From: Rikenella microfusus
GTDB lineage: Bacteria > Bacteroidota > Bacteroidia > Bacteroidales > VadinHA17
Length of the DNA stretch: 34,497 nucleotides
Reading direction: 5' to 3'
Assembly: GCA_020722575.1 (NCBI GenBank)
Contig: DYKN01000032.1
Coordinates: 1-34,497 of the forward strand
Part shown: positions 8,137-16,006 of the stretch, piece after piece
Layout of the letters: every line of letters begins with the position of its first letter
How positions within the stretch are numbered: position 1 is the first letter of the stretch
Made by a program: the position numbers and the translations under genes
The notes under the pieces: model-generated
Database searches by the model: none
The model's input: the letters and a program-made list of their open reading frames with translations, nothing else
Told to the model about the DNA's origin: nothing

Positions 8137-9507
8137 TTAAGCCATTGGAAGGTCAATTTTTGCTATGGCTTCTTCTACTTCCGACTGTGTAAGTTCATGA
8201 TCGGGCAGGTTACCTTCGAAGTATTTTTCGTAAGCTGAGATGTCCATATGTCCGTGTCCGCTAAGGTTGAAAAGAATTACTTTTGGTTGTCCTTCGAGGT
8301 CGGCTTTTCTAGCTTCGTCGAGTGCAGCAGCAATAGCATAGTTTGATTCAGGAGCCGGAAGGATACCTTCTGTACTGGCAAAAAGCACACCAGCTTCGAA
8401 ACATTCTCTCTGCAGTTTTGCTTTTGCTTCTATAAAGCCGTCTTTCAGAAGCTGACTCACCAGTACACCGGCTCCATGGTATCTCAACCCGCCTGCATGA
8501 ATTTTTTCGGGAATAAAATTATGACCAAGTGTGTACATGGGCAGCAGAGGTGTCATACCAGCCGAATCCCCAAAATCGTACATAAATTTCCCCTTTGTCA
8601 GTTTAGGACATGAAGCAGGCTCAACAGTCAGCAGACGGACATTCTTACCGTTAAGCAGACGTTCTCTCAGGAAAGGAAATGCAATACCCGAGAAGTTCGA
8701 TCCGCCTCCGAAGCATCCAATAACCACATCAGGATATTCTCCGGCTTTTTCCATCTGCAGCAAAGCTTCCTGCCCGATAATAGTTTGATGCAGTATCACA
8801 TGATTAAGCACGCTTCCCAGTGAATACTTTGTGTACGGGTCCTGAAGGGCGATCTCCATTGCTTCAGAAATTGCTATTCCAAGGCTGCCGGGTGAATCAG
8901 GATCATTTTCAAGAACTTTTCTGCCCGCTTCAGTCATAGTACTTGGTGATGGAATAACTTTCGCATTATATGAATTCATGAGAATCTTTCTGCCGGGTTT
9001 CTGGTTGAAACTTACCCTGACCATGAATACAAGTAGCTCGAGGCCAAAATGATTACAGGCAAAGCTCATTGCACTTCCCCATTGACCTGCTCCGGTCTCA
9101 GTTGTGATTCTTCGTATTCCTTCTTTTTTGTTATAATATGCCTGGGCAATGGCTGTATTGGCTTTATGTGACCCTGAATAATTGCCACCTTCATATTTGT
9201 AATAGATTTTGCTTTTTGTGCCAAGCTTCTTCTCTAAATTAATAGCCCTGTAAAGAGGTGAAGGGCGATACATCTTATACAGGTCTAGCACTTCATCAGG
9301 AATATCTATGTACCTTTCGGTTGAAACCTCCTGCTTTATAAGTGCCATCGGAAAAACTGCCGCAAGATCTTCAGGATTCAAAGGCTGACGTGTAGCTGGA
9401 TGTAAAGGAGGCAATGGCTTGTTGGGCATATCAGCCAGAATATTATACCATTGCCTTGGCATTTCTTTCTCGCTTAGTGTGATTTTTACTGACTTTTTCA
9501 TATTCAT
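8137..9507 (-). CDS. trpB2: TrpB2-type tryptophan synthase beta chain
   Basis: This PLP enzyme joins indole and serine to give tryptophan. At 456 residues, with an N-terminal extension (MPRQWYNILADMPNKPLPPLHP) before the fold, it belongs to the TrpB2 group rather than the shorter TrpB1 that pairs tightly with TrpA. The PLP lysine is in GSHKANTA (Lys115), the substrate loop in TTETGAGQWGS, and the phosphate-binding loop in GCFGGGSNFSG. No trpA or other trp gene is adjacent; it is the last gene of the minus-strand array, 206 bp after the DAHP synthase gene. That gap contains a Trp-rich leader peptide and an attenuator, so it is expected to be expressed when charged tRNA-Trp is scarce. A second ATG (codon 3) is possible as start. 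Confidence 0.93.
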   Translation of the reverse strand: MNMKKSVKITLSEKEMPRQWYNILADMPNKPLPPLHPATRQPLNPEDLAAVFPMALIKQEVSTERYIDIPDEVLDLYKMYRPSPLYRAINLEKKLGTKSKIYYKYEGGNYSGSHKANTAIAQAYYNKKEGIRRITTETGAGQWGSAMSFACNHFGLELLVFMVRVSFNQKPGRKILMNSYNAKVIPSPSTMTEAGRKVLENDPDSPGSLGIAISEAMEIALQDPYTKYSLGSVLNHVILHQTIIGQEALLQMEKAGEYPDVVIGCFGGGSNFSGIAFPFLRERLLNGKNVRLLTVEPASCPKLTKGKFMYDFGDSAGMTPLLPMYTLGHNFIPEKIHAGGLRYHGAGVLVSQLLKDGFIEAKAKLQRECFEAGVLFASTEGILPAPESNYAIAAALDEARKADLEGQPKVILFNLSGHGHMDISAYEKYFEGNLPDHELTQSEVEEAIAKIDLPMA

Positions 9508-9544
9508 TTATTTTTAGGTTAGTAATAAATTTTTAAATAAAAAA

Positions 9545-9566
9545 GGCACGCTGTGAATAGCGTGCC
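9545..9566 (-). terminator. Attenuator terminator of trpB2
   Basis: On the minus strand GGCACGCT and AGCGTGCC form an 8-bp perfect GC-rich stem with a 6-nt loop, followed directly by six U. It lies 25 nt after the Trp leader stop codon and 38 bp before the trpB2 start, the place of a transcription attenuator. Confidence 0.9.
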
Positions 9567-9590
9567 TGAGCCATGAAAAAACTTGGTAAA

Positions 9591-9665
9591 TTACATAACG
9601 GCACTGTTCACAGCGAAACTGAAATCACTGCACCAGCACCAGACCTTTAAAATTTTCTGTTTCAT
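9591..9665 (-). CDS. Trp leader peptide (24 aa)
   Basis: A 24-codon frame starts at ATG 9663-9665 and ends with TAA 9591-9593. Residues 8-12 are VWCWC, with Trp at 9 and 11; tryptophan is rare, so two within three codons is strong evidence of a regulatory leader. The frame lies between a TAGCTTTG promoter element and a terminator hairpin, upstream of trpB2. It is predicted to sense tRNA-Trp charging through ribosome stalling. The peptide itself probably has no function beyond translation. Confidence 0.88.
   Translation of the reverse strand: MKQKILKVWCWCSDFSFAVNSAVM
9600..9615 (-). promoter_or_regulatory. Antiterminator segment of the trp attenuator
   Basis: The minus-strand segment CGCTGTGAACAGTGCC lies in the last codons of the leader peptide. 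CGCUGUGAA can pair with UUCACAGCG (9 bp), and GUGCC with GGCAC (5 bp); both partners are inside the terminator hairpin. The two structures exclude one another. A ribosome stalled on the Trp codons leaves this segment free; one at the stop codon covers it. Confidence 0.8.
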
Positions 9666-9670
9666 CGTTA

Positions 9671-9700
9671 CAAAGCTATTATTTATTTTTAAATTTCATA
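9671..9700 (-). promoter_or_regulatory. Promoter of the trp leader-trpB2 unit
   Basis: The minus strand has TAGCTTTG (9671-9678), a perfect TAnnTTTG. Eighteen bases upstream lies TATG (9697-9700), one base off TTTG. The leader ATG is only 5 bp downstream of the -7 element, so the 5' UTR would be very short or absent. Confidence 0.6.
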
Positions 9701-9713
9701 TAATTGTTTAAAA

Positions 9714-10823
9714 TTATTTTTTATCAACATCGAGCCCATTATTTATTATTCTTATCTGGCGGTTAATAGATTCCTGGTGTATTGCTTTAAAAACTGAGTC
9801 AATAAGTTCATTGCTCAATCCCTTTTCCTGTCCTTTAACAATAGCTTTGCTTATTATTTCATCCCAGCGGACGCTTTGCAGTACTGTTATATTGTTCCTT
9901 TTCTTGAGCAATCCTATTTTGTCACATATTTGCATTCGTCGTTCGAGAAGTTCGATTAGATGATCATCGAAGATATCTATTTGCTGTCGAAGTTCACCCA
10001 GTTCATCAATGAGGCGAGGGTCGGCAGGGTTGGGTTTACGGAGAACGAGCCGGTTAAGTATTTCCTCCAGAGCTTCAGGGGTAACCTGCTGAGCGGAGTC
10101 ACTTAGCGCCTTGTTGGGATTGATATGGGATTCTATTGCCAATCCGTCGAAATTCAGGTCCATTGCTTTCTGAGAAATTTCGAAAATGTATTTCCTTGCT
10201 CCGCTTATATGACTGGGATCGCAGAGTATGGGCAGACCCGGTATTCTTCTTCGCAGCTCAATGGGTATCTGCCAGTTCGGTTGATTCCGATAAACCGTTT
10301 TCTCGAAGGCTGAGAACCCCCGGTGTATTGCACCAAGTTTTTTGATGCCTGCCCTGGCAATTCTTTCTATGGCGCCTGTCCACAGATCAATATCAGGATT
10401 TACTGGATTTTTGACGAATACGATAATATCCACGCCTGAGAGGGCATCGGCAATTTCCTGTACTGCAAAAGGGTTGACAGAGGTTCGGGCACCAATCCAC
10501 AGGACGTCAACACCATATTTAAGTGCCTCGTATACGTGCTTTTCATTTGCTACCTCCGTAGCAGTCATCAGACCCGTCTCAGCCTTAACCCTGCGCAACC
10601 ATTGCAATCCTGGTGTACCTACTCCCTCAAAAGTACCCGGACGTGTTCGCGGCTTCCATACACCTGCCCGGAATACTCTGACTTTTTTTAACCGTGCCAG
10701 TTGCCTGGCTGTTTCCATTACCTGATCCTCACTTTCAGCACTGCAGGGACCTGAAATGATGAAAGGCCGTTCATTTTGGTCAAGCCAGTTCTCAAACGGT
10801 GTCAGTTCCATCTTTAAAACCAT
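9714..10823 (-). CDS. Bifunctional DAHP synthase / chorismate mutase
   Basis: The N-terminal part (about residues 1-265) is a type I-beta DAHP synthase, which condenses PEP and erythrose 4-phosphate to start the aromatic pathway. Seen are GPCSAES near residue 20, FRAGVWKPRTRPGTFEGVG, ARTSVNP, VKNPVNPD and DPSHISG. After a linker, residues about 280-369 form an AroQ-type chorismate mutase helix bundle (ELRQQIDIFDDHLIELLERRMQICDKIG). This fusion is usual in Bacteroidota and lets the mutase part serve the prephenate enzymes encoded just upstream. The gene starts 7 bp after tyrA. ATG 10821-10823 is used here; a second ATG four codons later, before ELTPFENW, is equally plausible. Confidence 0.93.
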   Translation of the reverse strand: MVLKMELTPFENWLDQNERPFIISGPCSAESEDQVMETARQLARLKKVRVFRAGVWKPRTRPGTFEGVGTPGLQWLRRVKAETGLMTATEVANEKHVYEALKYGVDVLWIGARTSVNPFAVQEIADALSGVDIIVFVKNPVNPDIDLWTGAIERIARAGIKKLGAIHRGFSAFEKTVYRNQPNWQIPIELRRRIPGLPILCDPSHISGARKYIFEISQKAMDLNFDGLAIESHINPNKALSDSAQQVTPEALEEILNRLVLRKPNPADPRLIDELGELRQQIDIFDDHLIELLERRMQICDKIGLLKKRNNITVLQSVRWDEIISKAIVKGQEKGLSNELIDSVFKAIHQESINRQIRIINNGLDVDKK

Positions 10824-10830
10824 AATTCTT

Positions 10831-11676
10831 TTAATTTAAAATTTTCTGTATCTTATTAGCTTCATCCATAAGCCTCTTCAGGCCTTCAATATCTTTCTTA
10901 ACTATCATCTGCCTGAAGCGGTTCATTTTGTCAATATATGTATCCATTACCTCAAGTATATATTCGGCATTCTCAACAAATATCGGAGCCCATGTATCTC
11001 CACTGCTCTTGGCAAGTCTGACGGTGCTCTCAAAACCACCAGCTGCAAGTGTAAGTATGTTCTGGGTTTCTTTTTCCTTATCGAGTACACATAGTGCCAG
11101 GGAAAATGATGTTATATGAGAAATATGCGAGACATAGGCTACATGAATGTCGTGACTGATTGAATCCATATAAACTATGCTCATATTTAAAACATCAAGC
11201 ATTTGTTTTACTGTTTCGAGTGCATCGGGGTCACTCAGCTCCGGGTCACATATTATGGCACGTTTATAATCGAACAGTTTACTGTGTGCAGCCAGAGGGC
11301 CTGAATATTCCGTACCAGCCATTGGATGAGCAGGCACAAACCTCCCTCGTCCAGGATGACCGGCTGAAGCTCTTGCAATTGATGCTTTGGTCGATCCCAT
11401 ATCGGTCACAACTTTATCAGTACCTGCAATCCTGTCGAGAATACGTGGAAGCAATTCACAATTTGTATCAACCGGTGTACAAAGAAGAATGAGATCACTA
11501 GAATCAACCGCATCCTCAAGTGATTCAATTTCATCCACGATACCGCACAGCTTTGCAATATTTTGATGCTGAATGCTTATATCAACGCCTATCACTTTAT
11601 CTGCAAATCCTCTTTTTTTCAGGTCAATTGCCAGTGATCCGCCTATCAAACCTATACCTACTACGCTAATTGTCAT
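10831..11676 (-). CDS. tyrA: Prephenate dehydrogenase
   Basis: This enzyme oxidatively decarboxylates prephenate to 4-hydroxyphenylpyruvate on the way to tyrosine. The N-terminus is an NAD-binding Rossmann fold, MTISVVGIGLIGGSLAIDLK, with the GxGxxGGS signature. Further family marks are LCTPVDTN, TDMGSTKASI, FVPAHPMAGTEYSG (conserved His of the active site) and the helical C-terminal domain with YVSHISHI. I start at ATG 11674-11676 (281 residues), since the two preceding codons lead only to a TTG. No ACT domain is visible. The gene sits between an aminotransferase gene and the DAHP synthase/chorismate mutase gene, in the block behind the Phe/Tyr leader. Confidence 0.93.
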   Translation of the reverse strand: MTISVVGIGLIGGSLAIDLKKRGFADKVIGVDISIQHQNIAKLCGIVDEIESLEDAVDSSDLILLCTPVDTNCELLPRILDRIAGTDKVVTDMGSTKASIARASAGHPGRGRFVPAHPMAGTEYSGPLAAHSKLFDYKRAIICDPELSDPDALETVKQMLDVLNMSIVYMDSISHDIHVAYVSHISHITSFSLALCVLDKEKETQNILTLAAGGFESTVRLAKSSGDTWAPIFVENAEYILEVMDTYIDKMNRFRQMIVKKDIEGLKRLMDEANKIQKILN

Positions 11677-11713
11677 AATCAATCAATAATGATTTTAAAT
11701 ATATATCTGTTAC

Positions 11714-12880
11714 TCAGTTTTTTATCACGTTACTGATTCTTTTTCTTGCTTTTTCAAGTACCTCCTCATTACTGCAAAGGGAAATTCTTATATACTTTTC
11801 CCCGTTTTTCCCGAATATAAAGCCTGGAGTTATGAATACATGAGCATTGTCTAGGAGATATTCCGACAACTCTTCCCCTGAAGTAAAATTGTTGTTTATT
11901 CTACCCCAGAGGAAAAGCCCCGTCTGTTTATCGTCATAATCACATTTAAGGATTTGCATAATTTCCTCCGCAATTTTTCTTCTTTGCCGGTAGATTTTGT
12001 TAAGTTTTTCATACCATGCTTCATCTTTTCCGAGTGCTTCGGCAGCAGCAAGCTGAAGAGGTTTAAACATGCCGGAATCCATGTTGCTTTTCACTTTTAA
12101 AATATTGTTTATGTAATCACGGTGGCCGGCTACCATTCCGATTCGCCATCCGGCCATATTGTGTGATTTGCTCAACGAGTTAAGTTCAATTACAGATTCT
12201 CTTTTTGAGTCGGCAGTCAATATGCTGACATAATCTCTGTTAAGTATAAAACTATAAGGGTTATCGTTGCAAACCAGAATATGATGCTTATAAGCAAATG
12301 TGACCAATTTTTCGAAAAGAACTATGGAGCCTGGGATACCTGTAGGCATATTCGGATAATTGACCCACATCAGTTTTACCCGTGAGAGGTCACTTTCTTC
12401 GAGTAGTTTAAGATCAGGCATCCAGTTGTTTTTTTCAATGAGGTCATATGTTTTAATTTTGCCTCCGATCAGTTTTGTGACAGATGAATACGACGGATAT
12501 CCTGGGTCAGGTACAAGAACCTCATCCCCCGGATTAATGAATGCCATGCTGATATGCATTATGCCCTCCTTGCTTCCAATCAAAGGCAGTATCTCGTTAT
12601 CAGGGTCAAGTTTTACTCCGAAATATTTCATGTACCAGCCGGCCATAGCTTTTCGCAGTTCAGGGATTCCGTTATAGCTCTGGTATCCGTGCACATCAGG
12701 TTTTTCTGCTTCGGCAGCAAGCTTATTTACGGCTTCTTCCGGGGGCGGTAAATCGGGGCTTCCAATGCCAAGGTTGATAACATCAATTCCTGAGCTCCTC
12801 ATCATGGCAATTTGCCTTAGCTTTGCCGAAAAATAGTATTCACTTACTCCATGTGTCCGTTGTGCAGGTTCAACTATCAT
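11714..12880 (-). CDS. Class I/II aminotransferase, probably for Phe/Tyr synthesis
   Basis: A fold-type I PLP aminotransferase of 388 residues. The PLP lysine is Lys239 in SLSKSHNMAGWRIG; also present are INLGIGSPDLPPP (substrate loop), YQSYNGIPELR, DPGYPSY, VNYPNMPTG and the C-terminal ISLCSNEEVLEKA with the carboxylate-binding Arg. Its start overlaps the end of pheA by 11 bp, and tyrA follows. It therefore very likely supplies the final transamination of phenylpyruvate and 4-hydroxyphenylpyruvate. Sequence alone would also allow aspartate or LL-diaminopimelate aminotransferase activity; the context favours aromatic substrates. Confidence 0.88.
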   Translation of the reverse strand: MIVEPAQRTHGVSEYYFSAKLRQIAMMRSSGIDVINLGIGSPDLPPPEEAVNKLAAEAEKPDVHGYQSYNGIPELRKAMAGWYMKYFGVKLDPDNEILPLIGSKEGIMHISMAFINPGDEVLVPDPGYPSYSSVTKLIGGKIKTYDLIEKNNWMPDLKLLEESDLSRVKLMWVNYPNMPTGIPGSIVLFEKLVTFAYKHHILVCNDNPYSFILNRDYVSILTADSKRESVIELNSLSKSHNMAGWRIGMVAGHRDYINNILKVKSNMDSGMFKPLQLAAAEALGKDEAWYEKLNKIYRQRRKIAEEIMQILKCDYDDKQTGLFLWGRINNNFTSGEELSEYLLDNAHVFITPGFIFGKNGEKYIRISLCSNEEVLEKARKRISNVIKN

Positions 12881-13712
12881 AAATAGTATTGTTTTTCATG
12901 TAAATGCCAAGTATTTCCAGGTCGCGTGTATCATCTCCAAGAACGCCTGGTATTGCTTCTACCATTGAATCATCCGGGAGTTCCAGATCGAGATAGAACA
13001 GGTATTCCCATCCCTTGCCATTGAGGCGAGGTACCGATTGTATCTTTGTGAGATTAATATTCAATTCGGCAAGTTTTGTCAGTACTCCTGCCAGACTTCC
13101 AGGTTTATGTCCTACCGAGAAGCATATTGATGCCTTATTACCTGTACGGTGCCCTTTACTGCGGCTTCCTATAACAAGAAAACGCGTATAGTTCTCGTGG
13201 TAAGTTTCAATGTTCGGAGCAATTATTTTCAAACCATACATCTCAGCTGCCCTTGAGGAAGCAATAGCTGCTATACCTTTAAGTTTCCTTTCGCTTATGA
13301 TGCGGGCACTTCCGGCAGTATCTTCTGTTTCTATAAGCTTTATGCCAGGATGTCTATCAAGAAAACTCATACATTGAGAAAAAGCAATAGGATGTGACCA
13401 TATCTCTTTTATGTCCTCAAAATTCTGACCTGGCAACGCCATCAGGTTTTGCCTTACCCTGAGATTGTGCTCTCCAAGTATTTTCAATCCCGACTCCCTG
13501 ATAATTGTATAGTTGTACAGAATGCTTCCGGCCCTGGCATTTTCAATAGCCATGACACCAAAATCAGCTTTTCCCTTCTTAACCTCTGCTAACGTCTGGT
13601 CAAAAGTAGCACAGGGTATTATTTCAATGCTATTTCCTGCAAAGTATTGTTTTGCAGCTACTTCATGAAAGCTGCCCGCTTCTCCCTGTATTGATATTCT
13701 GTATCCACTCAT
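12870..13712 (-). CDS. pheA: Prephenate dehydratase
   Basis: This enzyme converts prephenate to phenylpyruvate. The 280-residue product has the bilobed dehydratase domain at residues 1-180 (ISIQGEAGSFHEVAA, GVMAIENARAGSI, ETEDTAGSARII and the catalytic-type NYTRFLVIGS) and a C-terminal ACT domain (about 195-275; SVGHKPGSLAGVLTKLAELNINLTKI, GKGWEYLFYLDLE), which normally binds Phe for feedback inhibition. There is no chorismate mutase domain, unlike the enterobacterial P-protein; that activity is fused to the DAHP synthase three genes downstream. It is the first gene after the Phe/Tyr leader and attenuator. Confidence 0.94.
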   Translation of the reverse strand: MSGYRISIQGEAGSFHEVAAKQYFAGNSIEIIPCATFDQTLAEVKKGKADFGVMAIENARAGSILYNYTIIRESGLKILGEHNLRVRQNLMALPGQNFEDIKEIWSHPIAFSQCMSFLDRHPGIKLIETEDTAGSARIISERKLKGIAAIASSRAAEMYGLKIIAPNIETYHENYTRFLVIGSRSKGHRTGNKASICFSVGHKPGSLAGVLTKLAELNINLTKIQSVPRLNGKGWEYLFYLDLELPDDSMVEAIPGVLGDDTRDLEILGIYMKNNTIYDS

Positions 13713-13736
13713 TTTTCAGTCACACTTTTATTATAT

Positions 13737-13773
13737 AAAACCGGCAAGGGCCCCTGCTAGAGGGACCCTTGCC
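13737..13773 (-). terminator. Attenuator terminator of the phe/tyr block
   Basis: On the minus strand GGCAAGGG and CCCTTGCC form an 8-bp stem, extended past one mismatch by a 4-bp inner stem (CCCT/AGGG) with a 5-nt loop. UUUUAUAUAAU follows. It lies between the leader stop codon and the pheA ATG. Confidence 0.88.
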
Positions 13774-13809
13774 GCTATATTTCCTGATATTTTTTACCAC
13801 GCACAAAAA

Positions 13810-13815
13810 TCCCTC
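13810..13815 (-). promoter_or_regulatory. Possible antiterminator segment of the phe/tyr attenuator
   Basis: GAGGGA, starting four bases after the leader stop codon, can pair with UCCCUC inside the terminator's 5' arm (13760-13765). Only six pairs are seen, so this alternative is weaker than in the other three leaders. Confidence 0.45.
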
Positions 13816-13818
13816 ATC

Positions 13819-13884
13819 CTACTTTTTCGAAAAATAGAAGAAATAGAAGAAGGAAAAGAAAAAATATTTATGCATGGTGTTCAT
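13819..13884 (-). CDS. Phe/Tyr leader peptide (21 aa)
   Basis: The frame runs from ATG 13882-13884 to TAG 13819-13821. Residues 7-18 are YFFFSFFYFFYF, giving 8 Phe and 3 Tyr among 21 residues. It lies downstream of a TATCTTTG promoter and upstream of a terminator hairpin and pheA. The block it precedes makes Phe and Tyr, so the residue choice matches the products. I infer attenuation by ribosome stalling when tRNA-Phe or tRNA-Tyr is uncharged. Confidence 0.92.
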   Translation of the reverse strand: MNTMHKYFFFSFFYFFYFSKK

Positions 13885-13902
13885 TTTCTTAAAATCAGTT
13901 TA

Positions 13903-13931
13903 CAAAGATAACGTTTTTATTAAAAAACAAA
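13903..13931 (-). promoter_or_regulatory. Promoter of the phe/tyr leader block
   Basis: On the minus strand TTTG (13928-13931) and TATCTTTG (13903-13910) are separated by 17 bp, slightly less than the usual 19-21. The promoter begins 16 bp after the hisIE stop codon, with no terminator between them. Confidence 0.65.
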
Positions 13932-13947
13932 TAAATTTTTTAAAAAA

Positions 13948-14547
13948 TTATTTACTTTCATGTCTTTTCAAAAGGACATCTTCTACATCTTCCAGTTTAT
14001 GCCCTTTTGCTCTCAGAAGCAGCAGAAAGTGGTACATCAGGTCAGCAGCTTCGTTGAGGAATGATTCCGGCGTATTTTCTTTCATAGCTTCAATTACAAG
14101 TTCTACGGCTTCCTCACCTGTTTTCTGTGCTATTTTATTTATTCCTTCTTTGTAAAGTTTGTTAGTGTACGAATTTTCAGTGTTCTCATAAATTCGCTGG
14201 TTTATTATTTCTTCGAGTCGGTACATAAAACCTTTGGCAGGAGCATTTCCGAAGCAAGAAGTGGTACCTAAATGACATACGGGCCCTGCAGGTTTGACCT
14301 TAATAAGCAATGCATCATTATCGCAGTCGGTAATTATCTCTTCTGTATAAAGAAAGTTGCCTGAGGTTTCGCCTTTTGTCCATTGTTTTTTTCTTGTACG
14401 ACTGTAGAAGCTTACGCGTCCTTCATTTATAGTATGGTTTAAGGCCTCTTCGTCCATGAACCCTACCATCAATACCTGAAGGGTAGTTTTGTCCTGGATA
14501 ACTGCAGGCACAAGACCTGACATTTTGCTGAAATCAATTTTATTCAT
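13948..14547 (-). CDS. hisIE: Bifunctional phosphoribosyl-AMP cyclohydrolase / phosphoribosyl-ATP pyrophosphatase
   Basis: The product catalyses histidine pathway steps 2 and 3. Residues about 1-105 are HisI (cyclohydrolase): MVGFMDEEALNHT, SFYSRTRKKQWTKGETSG, and metal-binding DCDNDALL and CHLGTTSCF. Residues about 112-199 are HisE (pyrophosphatase): SYTNKLYKEGINKIAQKTGEEAVELVIEA with its acidic MazG-type helix, then EAADLMYHFLLLL. The fusion order I-E is standard in Bacteroidota. It overlaps hisF by 4 bp (ATGA) and is the last gene of the his block. Confidence 0.96.
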   Translation of the reverse strand: MNKIDFSKMSGLVPAVIQDKTTLQVLMVGFMDEEALNHTINEGRVSFYSRTRKKQWTKGETSGNFLYTEEIITDCDNDALLIKVKPAGPVCHLGTTSCFGNAPAKGFMYRLEEIINQRIYENTENSYTNKLYKEGINKIAQKTGEEAVELVIEAMKENTPESFLNEAADLMYHFLLLLRAKGHKLEDVEDVLLKRHESK

Positions 14548-15299
14548 AGTCTTATTGGAATATTAAATTGTGAAAGATATCTTTTTAGTTCTCCAATTGA
14601 TATATCGTTGTAATGGAAAATACTTGCGGCCAGTGCGGCACTGCATCCGGTTGTAAGGAAGAGCTCCCTGAAATCTTCCATCGATCCGGCACCACCTGAA
14701 GCAATTACAGGAATATTTATATTCTCAACAACTTTTCTGGTTATTCCGGTTGAGAACCCTTTGCGTGTTCCGTCGCTGCTCATTGATGTAAGCAGTATCT
14801 CGCCTGCTCCATGCTTTTCAGCCCTTATTGCCCAATCAGTTGTGCTAATTGATGTTGGAGTACGACCCCCGTTAATGAAGACTTTCCATTCGCCGTTAAC
14901 AGGGCCTGTGTCAATGGCCACAACAACAAACTGACTCCCGAAGCGGGATGCAATTTCTGTGATGAGTTGCGGATTGTTCACAGCTGCAGTGTTAATACTT
15001 ATTTTATCAGCCCCTGCATCAATAATGGCTTCAACATCATCCATCGATTTTATTCCTCCCCCCACAGTAAAAGGGATGTTAATGGCTCTGGCTACCTTCT
15101 CAACAAGCGAAACAAGTGTTTTTCGCTTTTCGATAGTAGCTGTTATATCGAGAAATACCAGTTCATCGGCTCCTTCGGCTGCATAACGCCGTGCGAGTTC
15201 TACAGCATCACCGGCATCTCTTAGATTGACAAAATTAACTCCTTTTACTGTCCTGCCATCTTTAACATCAAGGCATGGTATAATTCTTTTCTTTAGCAT
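14544..15299 (-). CDS. hisF: Imidazole glycerol phosphate synthase, cyclase subunit
   Basis: HisF forms imidazole glycerol phosphate and AICAR from PRFAR, using ammonia tunnelled from HisH. The 251-residue product is a TIM barrel with the catalytic aspartates visible: Asp11 in [16 protein letters not shown] and Asp130 in FVVVAIDTG. Phosphate-binding loops GGGIKSMDD and [10 protein letters not shown] are present. It overlaps hisA by 7 bp and hisIE by 4 bp, suggesting translational coupling. Length and motifs leave no real alternative. Confidence 0.97.
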   Translation of the reverse strand: MLKKRIIPCLDVKDGRTVKGVNFVNLRDAGDAVELARRYAAEGADELVFLDITATIEKRKTLVSLVEKVARAINIPFTVGGGIKSMDDVEAIIDAGADKISINTAAVNNPQLITEIASRFGSQFVVVAIDTGPVNGEWKVFINGGRTPTSISTTDWAIRAEKHGAGEILLTSMSSDGTRKGFSTGITRKVVENINIPVIASGGAGSMEDFRELFLTTGCSAALAASIFHYNDISIGELKRYLSQFNIPIRL

Positions 15300-16006
15300 A
15301 TCTTCGTTAGTTCCTTTATTTTAATATATCCTTCGTAAATTGCCTTACCAACGATGGCACCTTCACATCCTGCTTCCGATAACTTATAAAGATCGTCGGA
15401 TGATCTGATACCTCCACTGGCTATGAGATTTATTTTACATTTTGATAATATTTCCCTGTAAAGCTCTGTTGCAGGACCTTCCATCATGCCGTCCCTCCCG
15501 GTATCGGTACAGGTTACATATTTTACACCTTTCATGTAAAATTCGTTTATAAATGGCACTATATCTCTTTCATCTACCGATTGCCAGCCGTGAATGGCCA
15601 CTTTTCTGTCTTTTGTATCGGCACTCAGAATAATTCTTTCCGGGCTATATGTGGAAAGCCACTGAAGAAATTCTTCCCTCCTGGTCACCGCAATACTACC
15701 ACAGTTTACCTGGAATGCTCCGTGTTCAAAAACAGCTCTTAAATCATCTTCACTTCTTATTCCACCGCCAAAATCAACCTTTAGAGTTGTTGAAGCAGCA
15801 ATTTTTTCAAGGATCCTGTAATTTATTACTCTGCCTTCACGGGCGCCGTCAAGGTCGACAAGATGCAGATATTTCAATCCAGCATCCTCAAACATCTTTG
15901 CAGTATCCACCGGATCGCCACGGTACTCTTTCACCGTTGAAAAATCTCCCCGGGAAAGCCTGACACATTTGCCTCCTATAATATCAATGGCCGGTATCAC
16001 CCTCAT
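15293..16006 (-). CDS. hisA: ProFAR isomerase (phosphoribosylformimino-AICAR-P isomerase)
   Basis: HisA carries out the Amadori-type isomerisation of ProFAR to PRFAR. The product is a 237-residue half-barrel-duplicated TIM barrel with the first catalytic Asp at residue 8 (IPAIDIIGGKCVRL) and the second in ILSADTKDRKVAIHGW (Asp130). DFGGGIRSEDD and ASGGIRSSDD are the two phosphate loops. It overlaps hisH by 4 bp upstream and hisF by 7 bp downstream. Confidence 0.97.
   Translation of the reverse strand: MRVIPAIDIIGGKCVRLSRGDFSTVKEYRGDPVDTAKMFEDAGLKYLHLVDLDGAREGRVINYRILEKIAASTTLKVDFGGGIRSEDDLRAVFEHGAFQVNCGSIAVTRREEFLQWLSTYSPERIILSADTKDRKVAIHGWQSVDERDIVPFINEFYMKGVKYVTCTDTGRDGMMEGPATELYREILSKCKINLIASGGIRSSDDLYKLSEAGCEGAIVGKAIYEGYIKIKELTKIC

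Noticed and set aside
9508..9713. T-box riboswitch as explanation for the leaders
   Set aside because: The leader regions are too short and lack a T-box consensus, while short ORFs with matching regulatory codons and paired stems explain them directly.
11714..12880. LL-diaminopimelate aminotransferase (lysine pathway)
   Set aside because: The sequence family overlaps, but location between pheA and tyrA behind a Phe/Tyr leader favours aromatic transamination.
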